From contig OY101128.1 in assembly GCA_956465555.1 (NCBI GenBank), forward strand, positions 1 to 64,000: DNA of 64,000 bases, read 5' to 3'. Positions 29,882-39,912 of the stretch are shown piece by piece. Position 1 is the first letter of the stretch; every line of letters begins with the position of its first letter. Both the position numbers and the translations under genes were made by a program. Source of the DNA: Nitzschia sp. pyKryTriq1. Taxonomy: Eukaryota > Bacillariophyta > Bacillariophyceae > Bacillariales > Bacillariaceae. The notes beneath the pieces were generated by a model. The model was not told the origin of the DNA, made no database searches, and worked only from the letters and a program-made list of their open reading frames with translations.

Positions 29882-30310
29882 TAGGCTGCTACAGAGCTCC
29901 AAATAGAGTACCACCCCGGCAATCATTAGTTCTTATAGCACTAGCGACGGTCGAATTACGGCGGCGTCCAACTTAGCTTCTGGAACGAGCAGTACGGGAC
30001 GCCCCAAGAGGCAAGTTGATGTTGTGAAAAAGTGAGGCGCGCATCACAAAAAATATCTTGCGATTTTACTAGCGTTTTGAAAATTTGTCCAAATTTGACT
30101 GTTTATGTGTAGCAATACCGAGGCTGCTACAGAGCTCCAAATAAAAAACCACCCGGGCAATCTTTAGTTTGTATATCAATAGCGACGGTCGAATTACGGC
30201 GGCGTCCAACTCATCTTCTGAAACGAGCAGTACGGGACGCCCCAAGAGGCAAGTTGATGTTGTGAAAAAGTGACGCGCGCATCACCAAAAATTATCGCAC
30301 GATTTTACTA
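29882..30310. repeat. ~195-bp repeat, two direct copies
   Basis: Copies at about 29882-30075 and 30119-30312 share GGCTGCTACAGAGCTCCAAA, GCGACGGTCGAATTACGGCG, GCAGTACGGGACGCCCCAAG and AAGTTGATGTTGTGAAAAAG. They are separated by an AT-rich linker. No ORF persists across both. A non-autonomous element is likely. Confidence 0.8.
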
Positions 30311-30357
30311 CGAAAAAATAATGCCTTGCTCCTCGCGAGATGTGCAAATTTTAACTG

Positions 30358-30404
30358 GACGCTTCCCCGTACCACAGGACAGTGTTGATCGAGCATCTGC
30401 CAAT
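30358..30404 (-). pseudogene. 44-bp shard of the five-span gene
   Basis: The minus strand reads WQMLDQHCPVVRGSV, matching the parental WQMLDQHCPLVRGSV at 12307-12351. Similarity stops abruptly at both ends. Confidence 0.65.
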
Positions 30405-30410
30405 ATGCTC

Positions 30411-31471
30411 TGTCGTCTACGACATAGTAGTTCACTTCAAGCGTCACTCTACTACTACTAGTAGTATTTGTTGTTGTTTTCAACTACTAGTAGAGTAGTA
30501 CTTGTGCTAGTAGTATAGTAGATAATCAGGGCCGCCAACAAAGCCTCGCTCCTTCCTGCCTCTCTGCTACTCTAATAGAGTGGACGTGCTGGAGATTACT
30601 GCGGAAGTCGAACAAGTGCTACCAGTATTACCAGTACCAGTACCAGTACTGTAAACAATAAAATATCATTATTTCGCTTTTCATAGAATCCAAGAAGAAC
30701 CGGATGAACGAACATCGTTCTACTCCCAGATCAGTTAACATTCCAAGTAAGCGAGAACCCGAAGAAGCAGAGTATTTCGATTGATGATCTTAAGGAATGA
30801 ATACACTATAAAAATGTACTTAAGCCAGCCTTTGAGGAATTTCCAAAACAGGCGAAACAACATAGTTTTATATTCATTTCCTAATACAATTCAATATTAG
30901 ATACCTTTCTCCATCCTGGTTTTCAATCCAAAAAAACCCAAAAAACGCGAATACGCGATGTCTCGTGTTGTAGCCTCGCTCGAAGTGAGATTGCAACACG
31001 TGGTCGGATTCACAGGGAAATCAAAATTATTCATTTTCGGAATTGCAGCCCTCCTTAAATAACACTACTCGAACCAGAATATTGCTCGGAAAAAAATGGT
31101 TTCAAGTCTGGATAATTCTGGAGAGGTACCCATTTCTGGCTAAAAAAACACTAGATATCTCGTGTTAACATTTTGGCTCCCAGTGCCGTTGCGAGAAGAG
31201 GTGGCATTTGTGTCAAAATGAAAATTATTGAAATCCTGGACTTGTACCGTCCTCTAATGGCAGTGCTTTAAAAACCAGGAGGATCATGGTACTCATGCTT
31301 CAAGTCTGGAAAACTTTAGAGAGCGCCGACTTTTACTATCGAATCCGAGCAAATATTGTGATGTGTTGGTCGTTCGAGTCATTATCATTCCGACTCAAGC
31401 GATCCACCTGTTTGATCAATCGGACCCGATTACCAAGATCCAATATTCCACTACGAGTACCGGTACGCTAA
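30411..31471. other. Intergenic, decayed Helitron 5' region
   Basis: A TACTACTAGTAGTAGT cluster (30448-30520) is followed by AT-rich sequence with no long frame. The missing N-terminal half of the Helitron Rep would be expected here but I cannot find it; a stop (TAA 31469) immediately precedes the retained frame. Confidence 0.4.
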
Positions 31472-33973
31472 TTGTACGAATTCCCACACGATAGAGGTCT
31501 ACTGTATGTGTCTACTGGCACATTGACAACATGTATGGACTCTCATTTTCGTGGTGATAGAGCGGTAGAGTGGGTCTGGTTCCGCGTCGAATACCAGAAA
31601 AGAGGTGCGGCACATATCCACGGATGTTGTCGTCTCAAAGACGACCTGGGACTCTGCAAACTGGGCGACAAGGTGCTGCTTGGTCGAAAGGCACAAAAAG
31701 AATTAGAGGCAGCAGGTATCGAATTTGGTGATTCCCCTTCTTTTTCGCCCGAACAAAAGAAGGACGATGTTTGGGTGGCAGACTTCACTTGCTCCGATCC
31801 TCTTGATGACGAAGAAATACTTTTGCGGAAGCAAAAAGTTGCAGATGGTGTGGAAGCGGAAAAGACGATCGTTGATTATCATGATCGTTTATTGAGTACG
31901 ATGCATCCAAATCCACCTTCAGATGCAGCATCAGATGCGCGCTCGGAAGAAACGTTGTTTCAATACGGTCCTGACGTATGCCATCCATCAGCTGTTGAGA
32001 TGATGAACCCACCCCCAGATCATTTTCCAACTTTGATTAACACTGTGCAACGGCATAAGTGCTCCGCGTATTGCATGCGTCGCAATAAATGCCGCGGAGG
32101 CTTCGCCCATGATCTGCAGGCTGCCACTCATGTCGCAGTCAAGCAGAACCATCGGAAAGACAAGACGATCAACTCTACCCTTGAATTTTTAACGAAGAGA
32201 AACGACAGATGGATGAATAGTTGCAGTCATGAAGCGCTGTTCTGTTGGAAGGCCAACATGGACATGCGTCTTACTATTGATGTGGGAAAGATTATTGCAT
32301 ACATGACAAAGTATGTTACGAAGACAGAAACAAGCCATCCCTCGTCTCGGACTCGTCACTTGTTGTTTTCTACACTACGGCGCTACTCTGATGATGGCAG
32401 TGACACTGCTACTATTTTAAAACGACTAATGACGGCAGTTCACGGAGAACGAATCCGATCGAAGCAAGAGACAGCCCATCTGATCACCGGGCTGCCTCTT
32501 GTGCACTGTGATCACATCTTCAAAAAGATTGATCTACGTAATCGCCTACGAGCTGTGGATGTTCAGGAAGAAGAAGAAGAAGAAGAAGAGCAGGATGCGT
32601 CCGCCACTACCGGTACTGAACCAGCAACAGCACAAGCACCAGCACCAGCCACTACCGGAGAAGTTACTTTGAAGACGGTAATTGACGCGTACGGCTCACG
32701 CATGGATCCTTCCTTGTGGAACAGTGACGTCGACTACCGCTTTGCCGTCCATGACGGCTTGAAGGATTGGTCACTGGATCGTTTCGCGGTCAAGTTTTGC
32801 GTCGGACAGTCGAAAGGCGTACGGAATAAGATCAAGCTTCACGCCAAGGAAGACAAGACCATCATTGTGTTCCAACCGCGTCTTCCTTCCTTCAAGCATA
32901 GCGACTGTTACGCGGAATATTGTCGTTTGTCACTGACGAGATACCGACCATTTGAGGGAACAACACCGGAATTGACGGACGAGGAAGCTGTGGAAGAGTG
33001 GGAAGCATTCCTCCAAAATATTGAGGAACCACCCGATCATTTGAGGCGCCAGATCGATCGTTTACTGCAATACCGGGATAATGATAATGATGATGATGAC
33101 GGCGAAGGCGGTGGCGGTAGATTGGATTTTTTTGGCGCAGGGGAAGAGGGCGATGACGCCGAAATGTTGGAGCTCGAATATTCAGATATTGCCAATGCTG
33201 GGTTGGCAGCGCTCTTCGACGATGATGACGATGAAATCATTCAATGGGACGAGGACCATGATTTCACGCTTCCCTCGGTTGATTTGTCCTCCTGTTCTTT
33301 CGAGGATCCAGCGGCTCGTCTCCAAGAACTGGCCGAAAATGGAGGCCAAGGTCTTGAACGAGTCGCTGAAGAGGTTGACAGCGACGATTTAAACCTCAAA
33401 CAGACATTGTTCGTGGAGGCCATTGAAATTTTATTGGATTACGACGAGACATATTCATCGACAGATGGAGGTCCCGGGCTTTCCCGCTGCGGTATTTTGC
33501 GAGGCCGCGGCGGCACCGGCAAATCACACGCGATAAATTATTTGCGTGGCGTAATTGATGACATCATGGCCGTGCTCGCTACTACCGGTAAGGCGGCTTC
33601 GGTTGTGTTCGGTTCGACCGTGTTCAACCGACGATCCGGTCTCGCCTTGCCAGTGGGCCGAGAGCAATACCGCCCTCTGCAAGGTAAAAACTTGAAACTG
33701 GCCCAAGAGAGGTGGGCCGGTAAACGGGTTCTAATCGTCGATGAGTACTCGATGCTTCATCAGAAGCATCTTTCGTTTATGAACGAGCGATTGAAAGAAA
33801 TCATGGGAAACAACCGTCTTTTTGGTGGCCTCATTGTTGTTTTGGTGGGGGATACTGCTCAATTGCCCCCCGTGCAAGGTCCCCCTCTTTGGTGCAGGAA
33901 ACGCAGTGGTAAATCTACTGACAATCTGAAGGGCATGAAGCTCTACTTCGACGAATTTAAATTTCTTCGATGA
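31472..33973 (+). pseudogene. Helitron Rep-helicase, truncated at both ends
   Basis: An 833-codon open frame without a native ATG. The HUH nuclease motif is VEYQKRGAAHIHGC (H-I-H) at about residues 42-55. The Cys-rich HKCSAYCMRRNKCRGGFAH is next, and the two-tyrosine motif is AYMTKYVTK at about 275. A long linker with an E-run and acidic D-runs follows. The PIF1-type helicase begins with LRGRGGTGKSHAINYL (Walker A, about 670-685), VLIVDEYSM (Walker B) and VVLVGDTAQLPPVQG (motif III), and stops at 33971, before the remaining SF1 motifs. Family knowledge: Rep nicks and joins single strands during rolling-circle transposition, and the helicase unwinds. Missing the Rep N-terminus and the helicase C-terminus, it cannot be autonomous. 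The uninterrupted frame suggests recent decay. Confidence 0.88.
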
Positions 33974-34140
33974 AGAAACTAAAGTTACGTCTGGAGGAAG
34001 ATGATCGTTTGAGGCATCTGGCGTACGAGGTGCTACTCTATATAAAAGAGCTGGAGAGGCTAGATGATCTCGAGGAACAGAGGATCGCAGAGCTTGAGAG
34101 GGAGGAGGTAGACACGAGTACAAGTAGTAACGATCGATAA
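33970..34140 (+). CDS. 56-aa coiled-coil ORF overlapping the helicase stop
   Basis: An ATG overlaps the helicase TGA (ATGA). The encoded peptide is MKKLKLRLEEDDRLRHLAYE followed by VLLYIKELERLDDLEEQR and a Ser/Thr tail, almost entirely a charged amphipathic helix. It may be a chance frame, the out-of-frame end of the old helicase, or a separate small protein of the element. I do not recognise it. Confidence 0.35.
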   Translation: MKKLKLRLEEDDRLRHLAYEVLLYIKELERLDDLEEQRIAELEREEVDTSTSSNDR

Positions 34141-34215
34141 TTATTTATTACGACAGTCGTTTCTTCGTTTTGAAATATCTCCGTTTGTGTGTACTGACTG
34201 CCTCGGAGAATAAAT

Positions 34216-34862
34216 GTATGTCTATTACTAGCGCTATCGCGTGCTCGAATGTAAAATAATGTCTATTACTAGCGCTATCGCGTGCTCGAATGTACAACAA
34301 TGTCTATTACTAGCGCTATCGCGTGCTCGAATGTACAACAATGTTTATTACTCTAGCGCTATCGCGTGCTCGAATGTAAAATAATGTCTATTACTAGCGC
34401 TATCGCGCGAATGAATGTACAATCATGTCTATTACTAGCGCTATCGCGTGGATAAAAATAAAATAATGTCTATTGCTAGCGATATCGCGCGAATGAATGT
34501 ACAATCATGTCTATTACTAGCGCTATCGCGTGCTCGAATGTAAAATAATGTCTTTTACTAGCGCTATCGCGTGGATAGAAATAAAATAATGTCTATTGCT
34601 AGCGATATCGCGTGGATAGAAATAAAATAATGTCTATTGCTAGCGATATCGCGCGAATGAATGTACAACAATGTCTATTACTAGCGCTATCGCGTGCTCG
34701 AATGTAAAATAATGTCTATTGCTAGCGATATCGCGTGAATGAATGTACAATCATGTCTATTACCAGCGATATCGCGTGCTCGAATGTACAATCATGTCTA
34801 TTACTAGCGCTATCGCGTGGATAGAAATAAAATAATGTCTATTGCTAGCGATATCGCGTCAA
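34216..34862. repeat. 41-bp satellite array, 16 copies
   Basis: The unit is ATGTCTATTACTAGCGCTAT followed by CGCGTGCTCGAATGTAAAATA. Two core variants alternate (ACTAGCGCTATCGCG and GCTAGCGATATCGCG), and three tail variants occur (GCTCGAATGTA, GGATAGAAATA, CGAATGAATGTA). The core is a near-palindrome (TAGCGCTA). The array starts 75 bp after the small ORF that follows the Helitron gene. A diverged array of the same family is at 45120-45505. Confidence 0.93.
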
Positions 34863-34954
34863 CGAAAGCTCCAGCTATTCGGGGGATAACCTCTTTGGGC
34901 GGGCTAGGGTAGGGACACCTTTTGATCGAACCTTTAAACCCCCTCTCTACGTAA

Positions 34955-35240
34955 CCCCTCGATGTCCACACTCAATCTAGGTAACCCCCCCCCCATTCTA
35001 CGTACTAACTCCTCGATGTCCACACTCAATCTAGGTAACCCCCCCATTCTACGTAACCCCTCGATGTCCACACTCAATCTAGGTAACCCCCCCATTCTAC
35101 GTAACCCCTCGATGTCCACACTCAATCTAGGTAACCCCCCCATTCTACGTAACCCCTCGATGTCCACACTCAATCTAGGTAACCCCCCCATTCTACGTAA
35201 CCCCTCGATGTCCACACTCAATCTACTAGGTAACCCCTCT
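34955..35240. repeat. 48-bp minisatellite, about six copies
   Basis: The unit is CCCCTCGATGTCCACACTCA + ATCTAGGTAACCCCCCC + ATTCTACGTAA; the C-run length varies and one copy is extended. Because 48 is divisible by three, long frames exist on both strands (MSTLNLGNPPILRNP on +, RLSVDIEGLRRMGG on -). These are repeat artefacts. Confidence 0.9.
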
Positions 35241-35438
35241 AACCAACCCAAGCCTTACCGGCACGTTACGGCTGCGCGCAGACCATATCTTTCGATACCC
35301 CTGGTATTGCAGTAGATTGAGAAAACGAAAACTGATCGATCTTCTGATTCATTGCGCACTTGTGCATATTACATATTACCTTTTGGACAAAAAATCTTGA
35401 AATTGTCGTCTTTGAAAGGATCTTCAGACATGGAAGTA

Positions 35439-36309
35439 TTATTGTTCGTTCGCTGCCGCCATTCGTTGTTCAGCCACTTTTCGTACGTTCGTTGCGACCG
35501 TATCCGTGTCTTGAATTCGTAGCGAGTCCATGAAAATCATGCAGGGGAGAGGATCGTCCTTGGTTCGTTCGCGTTCTTCGCCACCACCATCTACAAGAAC
35601 AATTGCTCCAGGGTTGACAATCACGCAGAGAGACCAGTGCATGTGATCGTTGATAGGAATGAAGATAAGTCGTTTGTCAAAAATGTTGATCTTCTTTCTT
35701 TTCGTCCACGAGGCGACAGCCTCTGGTCCTTGATTTGCCAGAGTTGAAAAGAAATGGGACGTGAAGAAGTGAAACTTCGAACCGAGTGTTGTGTCGTCAC
35801 GAGAAATCCTAGACGAAAGAAGACAAGGTCGATGGTTATTATTAGACGAAGCCAAAATGCACAAGATAAACATTTAGCATGTGCAATTAACTAACTCACC
35901 ACTGCATCCAAAGGTCCACCAACGAATCGTTGAGCCACTCGCCGGGATCCAGGCGAATGTAATCTTCGACGGTGATGGTGACGAAATGCGCCCTTTGTCG
36001 TGCCTTGTTCCCCTCGGAAGATTCGGTTCCGCCAGGTTTCTCTTTGATTTCGACGACTGAACGGGATGCTGCTTCCGTGAGTCCCTTCGCTGCACCTTCA
36101 ATCTTCCGAGCATCAGCCTCAGCCTCAGCCTCAGCCTCAGCATCAGCATCAGCCTCAGCCTCAGCAAAGAACGGGTAAACCAACAATGTGTCGTCGAGGG
36201 CACGTCCATCAACAAACCTGTTCCTATGTTTCTTCAACCGTGGCTTTTTCGACGATGGTGCACCACACCCGGGGTGCGTTGTTTCAGTCGATTCGAACGC
36301 ATATTGCAT
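35439..36309 (-). pseudogene. Ulp1/SENP SUMO protease, frameshifted and truncated
   Basis: Model: complement of join(35439..35808, 35900..36309), 91-nt intron, phase 2, restoring DLWMQ|WISRDD. From ATG 36309 there is a basic KKPRLKKHR patch and an E/A/D repeat (GCTGAGGCT-type hexamers). The C48 peptidase domain then begins: VTITVEDYIRLDPGEWLND, FFTSHFFSTL, NIFDKRLIFIPINDHMHW with the catalytic His, SLCVIVNP and MIFMDSLRI with the catalytic Asp. After VATNVRK the frame is lost at an AAAA run (35478-35481). The +1 frame carries the expected KWLNNEWRQRT helix. The Cys-containing end (Q-x-N-x-x-D-C-G) is absent; the gene runs into the 48-bp minisatellite. Without the Cys it cannot be an active deSUMOylase. 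Confidence 0.85.
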
Positions 36310-36944
36310 CAAATGATAATGAAACAAAAAACAAAATGAATATTATGTTGACAATGCGAGGAGAGCACCCTACGATGCTTTACGAAATTCTGCTACTTGT
36401 ACTGCTATTGCTATGCCGGTACTTCTCGTACTACTACTCAAGTACGACGACTACTCGCATCACTCCTCTCACCATCTACCGGTATTACCGGTACAATGCT
36501 AGATGCCCCCTCAAATGACTCAGCTTCACTACTATTAGTACTACTGCACTACAGTACTACCACACGGAGAACAACAAGACCTTTGCATAATACTGCTTAT
36601 CTATTTCGACACGTCGTTTCGGAAGGTGTCACGGAACTGAGGAATATTATTTGGTCGGTCTCTTCAATTAATTATAAATTCAATACGTGTATTGATCTCA
36701 CGGTGACACGTCGTTTCGGAACGTGCGTATTCAATAAGTACCTTTTTTAAAACTCCTTCCTTATGACTTGTGACACGTCGTTTCGGAACGTGCGTGTCAC
36801 GGAACTGAGGATTTTGTAGACTACCCAACTGCTGCTGCATCTTGTGATACCACCACCAGAAGGCTACAGTAGTACTTGTACTACTACGAAGGCCGCCTAC
36901 CAGTACTGGTATTGTACTGGTACTCGTAAGCTGACCCGGAAAGT
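36310..36944. repeat. Imperfect CACGTCGTTTCGGAA repeats, three copies
   Basis: The word CACGTCGTTTCGGAACGTGC or a close variant occurs at about 36611, 36707 and 36775 with 70-95 bp spacing. Two copies are followed by TGTCACGGAACTGAGGA. The rest of the stretch has TACTACT/AGTACTAC tracts and CCGGTA words; no gene is seen. Confidence 0.6.
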
Positions 36945-37433
36945 ATGTACATGGGAAGTTCCGAACGTATCTTGACTTCGCCCGCCGTTCCTTTGTTTTA
37001 TTCTCGTCATTTGGCAAGGTTCTTGGCCACGTGGATATTCTTGCTCCCCCTCGGACTTTACGACGCCTTTGGCTCGTCATGGAACCACCTTGCCATGATC
37101 CCTGCCATGACCGTTGTATCCGTCATGCTGTTTGGTATTGAGGAAATTGGAACGCAGCTCGAAGAACCCTTTACCGTGTTGCCGATGCAATCCTTTTGTG
37201 ACAAGATTTACAATTGGTGTATGGAAATCATGTCGTGGGCACCGGGTGACAATGGACGTGCCCTCAAGCCCGTCAAGCCCGAATACGCCTTTTTTCCCGA
37301 CGCAGGATCGTCGTCGTCGCCTACTGGTCGCAGTGCTTCGTATGATCCGGCTTCTGCTGCTGCCAATGATGGTGCTGGAGAAAAGTCGTTCGAGTCCTTC
37401 CTCAAGAACCAAGGACAAGGATACTTATTGTAA
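36945..37433 (+). CDS. Bestrophin-like anion channel, C-terminal part only
   Basis: A 162-residue frame: MYMGSSERILTSPAVPLFYS, RHLARFLATWIFLLPLGL, then IPAMTVVSVMLFGIEEIGTQ, LEEPFTVLPMQSFCDKI and a Ser/Ala-rich tail ending SFLKNQGQGYLL. This corresponds to the last third of bestrophin/VCCN-type Cl- channels, including the conserved G-I-E-E-I-G-x-Q-L-E-x-P-F segment. In plants and algae these can act in thylakoids. The pore-lining N-terminal helices are missing, and no upstream exon is found in the 600 bp before it. It is therefore a 5'-truncated copy or has a distant first exon. The usual Cys before ERI is Ser. Confidence 0.72.
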   Translation: MYMGSSERILTSPAVPLFYSRHLARFLATWIFLLPLGLYDAFGSSWNHLAMIPAMTVVSVMLFGIEEIGTQLEEPFTVLPMQSFCDKIYNWCMEIMSWAPGDNGRALKPVKPEYAFFPDAGSSSSPTGRSASYDPASAAANDGAGEKSFESFLKNQGQGYLL

Positions 37434-38244
37434 GAATCTCGTCTCTTCGAACAAGAACTCCTCAAGAAGCGCGGCCGATCTTTTTACTTCTACTACTACT
37501 ACCACCAGTAGCAGTAGTTCTTCGTTGAAACGGAGTCACACCATTTGCACATGGGTTTTTTTGACACGGTCGTCAATACACAATATGACCAAGAACAATA
37601 GTGGAAGAGGTTCTATTATTTGTTACTTCTCTTTTGCACTTTTATTTCAATGTTTAAATAATGGAGGCACCCATGCTACCAAATGTTATCCGTAATTGAC
37701 TGCATTGATGTTATTGGTAGATCCGGATGCCAGGTGGAAGTAGAAATGGGGTTTGAAAATCAGACGTAGTACCACGGAATCAGCACATAACTGCCGAAAA
37801 ATGAAGTGCCGTGGTGGATCAAGATGGTCCGTCGTGGTGGTTGGGATGAACGCAATTTTGGTGCCCTGCCGAAAAAAACGGCCAAAGTTCATGGTGATGG
37901 TGCCTTTACAAATATAATGTCATAGAAAGTGATTTGTGTTCATACGATCATGTTGTTGGGTGTCAATTTGTTATTTCAAGATGTTTATGTGCTTTGGTAT
38001 CAAAATACGTTGGAACTATTAATTTACTCGCCAAATGAACCGAACGCCCATGATGGATTTTGATGCCTACTTTCAAGACGATGGATCCCGATCACTTCGT
38101 TTTGGTTCTGGAACTCTCTTTTGGCTCTACTCTAGCGTCAAGGTGGGCAACATCACCGTGTCATCCAAGACACGATAACTCGAACTCTGGGTAAAAACTG
38201 TGTCGGGTTATTACACATTCTCGAGAATATGTAGACAATCAATT
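37434..38244. other. Intergenic with one 47-aa ORF
   Basis: Nothing strong is seen. A small plus frame (38035-38178, MNRTPMMDFDAYFQDDG and GSGTLFWLYSSVKVGN) has ordinary composition but no recognised motif, and could be an exon remnant. Confidence 0.35.
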
Positions 38245-39912
38245 TTAATTCATCGTCATTTCAGCAATGATGGCAGCAGTCGAGTAAGCTTCGTTCTCTG
38301 AACCATCCACTTTCATTTGCATGTGAAACCTCTCGTATGCACCCAGCTCATCGCGATCTCCCTCGACGTAGTCCGTATACTCAATCCGGGCCTTTCTTAG
38401 CTCGGGCGCGATCAGCTCAAACAACGTCCCCTTCGATTCGGCCGCCACCGCCGCCCGAATCTCGCGGAGGCGCTGGCCCATTAGGCCGGGGAGGACGAGC
38501 TCTCCACCGAGCATCTTTTGGATCCCCTCATCCGCATATTCCCAGAGTTCCTCAAAGGCCTCCTCTGAGTCGGCGCCAGAGTCCTTGGGCCGAATTTCCT
38601 TCATGCCCGGCGCGTGCCGGTACTCACCCTTGACGAGGCTCGAGCGATCATCCCCCTTGACTAGTTTGGGCACCCACTTGTTGCAAAAAGTTTGAAGGAA
38701 GGAGAGGGCGGCGGCTCGTGCCGCTTTGCCTTTGGTGATGTCGTCCCCGGTGACGAAGCCTTGTTCAAACTTAGCACGTCGGGCCTTGCGCCGTTTCAGG
38801 ATGAGCTCGTTGACGGTGAATTCATCATGGCCCCAATTGTCAACAACCTCGGGACGGAGGTAATCGACTGTGAAGGCCGTCTCCGGCGTGAGCGCCGTCA
38901 CCTCATCCACCAGCAGCGAGAGAGCCCGGAGCATGTCGAACCGATCGCACGCACGGCAGTCGAAGCCGTACAAAGGCATGGCCTCATCCCCCGTTAGGCG
39001 CGAATACGCCGTCTCGCCGCCCTTTTCCAGCGCCGCATTTTCCCGCATCAATGAACTGGGCAGCCCCTTGAACTCAGCGCGATCGTTCGCCACTCGTAGC
39101 AGATCGTTACTCTCCGCTTCGTTAAAGTGGAAAGCCCAGGTTTCCACCAGGGCATCCGCTGTGTTGAGAAATAGTGTGAGTATCTTTGACATGATAATGG
39201 GCTGATCGTAAACCTCAATCACCGGCTGCTGGTTGTTCAGAAACGGATTGGCGCGTTCCCTCGCCGAAAGCCGCCTTTGGGGTTTCACGAAGTTGACCTC
39301 AATGCTCGAGTCAGGTTCCGTCCCCATTGCCTCCAGATACGCTGTGAAAGGCAGGGTATTCAGCTGGTCGAAGGCGGCGCTGTATGTGCCGGGAAAGCCG
39401 CAGCGTCCCTCGCTTCTTTGAGAGCTGTCGAGGTGCTCGTGGGAGCGGAAGCTTTTGAGCCAGTGGACCATTGGTTCGTTGCCCAGTTGGGCGTTGTAGA
39501 AGAGTTGCTGCTGGATGGCGCGTTGGACGAGGAAGTCGCCCAGTGCGGCGCTGGAGGGGGCCCTGTAGCCTGCAGACGAACTGCTGTGTGTGTGGGGGGT
39601 TGATGTTGGCGTTGCTGCTACTTGTTGTTGGGGAGTTGATGGTGGCGTTGCTGCTGCCGTGGGAGGAGCTACCCGTACCGAGGCGATTGGGGCCGTAGCC
39701 GTAGGAGGAGCTACCGAGGCGACTGGGGCATCTTGGGTGGGCGTTTGCAAAGACAAAGAGTCCAAATACGAATTGGCCAGAGAGGTCGGGTTTCGTGGGG
39801 ATGCTGCTGCCGAGGTTGCCACGTTGTTGCCGACAGCAAGGAAGGGTGCAATAAATGCGGAGATGGACGGGAGGAGGAGGAGGAGGAGCTTCATCATTGT
39901 GGAGGAAAACAT
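38245..39912 (-). CDS. Plastid-targeted conserved hypothetical protein
   Basis: 555 residues from ATG 39912 (a second ATG five codons on). A signal peptide (MMKLLLLLLP) is followed at residue 19 by SISAFIAPF, a clear ASAFAP-type plastid import motif. Residues 40-115 are a Pro/Thr/Ala linker, then a folded region: LGDFLVQRAIQQQLFYNAQL, NEPMVHWLKSF, GFPGTYSAAFDQLNTLPFTA, LNTADALVETWAFHFNEAE, DNWGHDEFTVNEL, FLQTFCNKWVP and ELWEYADEGIQKMLGGEL. The length, absence of repeats and single exon suggest a functional stromal or thylakoid protein. I do not recognise the family. Confidence 0.8.
   Translation of the reverse strand: MFSSTMMKLLLLLLPSISAFIAPFLAVGNNVATSAAASPRNPTSLANSYLDSLSLQTPTQDAPVASVAPPTATAPIASVRVAPPTAAATPPSTPQQQVAATPTSTPHTHSSSSAGYRAPSSAALGDFLVQRAIQQQLFYNAQLGNEPMVHWLKSFRSHEHLDSSQRSEGRCGFPGTYSAAFDQLNTLPFTAYLEAMGTEPDSSIEVNFVKPQRRLSARERANPFLNNQQPVIEVYDQPIIMSKILTLFLNTADALVETWAFHFNEAESNDLLRVANDRAEFKGLPSSLMRENAALEKGGETAYSRLTGDEAMPLYGFDCRACDRFDMLRALSLLVDEVTALTPETAFTVDYLRPEVVDNWGHDEFTVNELILKRRKARRAKFEQGFVTGDDITKGKAARAAALSFLQTFCNKWVPKLVKGDDRSSLVKGEYRHAPGMKEIRPKDSGADSEEAFEELWEYADEGIQKMLGGELVLPGLMGQRLREIRAAVAAESKGTLFELIAPELRKARIEYTDYVEGDRDELGAYERFHMQMKVDGSENEAYSTAAIIAEMTMN

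Noticed and set aside
34216-34862. CRISPR-like array (41-bp repeated units)
   Set aside because: There are no unique spacers; the units are contiguous satellite copies in a eukaryotic genome.
34934-35315. Open frames of 105 and 117 codons on opposite strands
   Set aside because: Both are the 48-bp minisatellite, whose length is a multiple of three.
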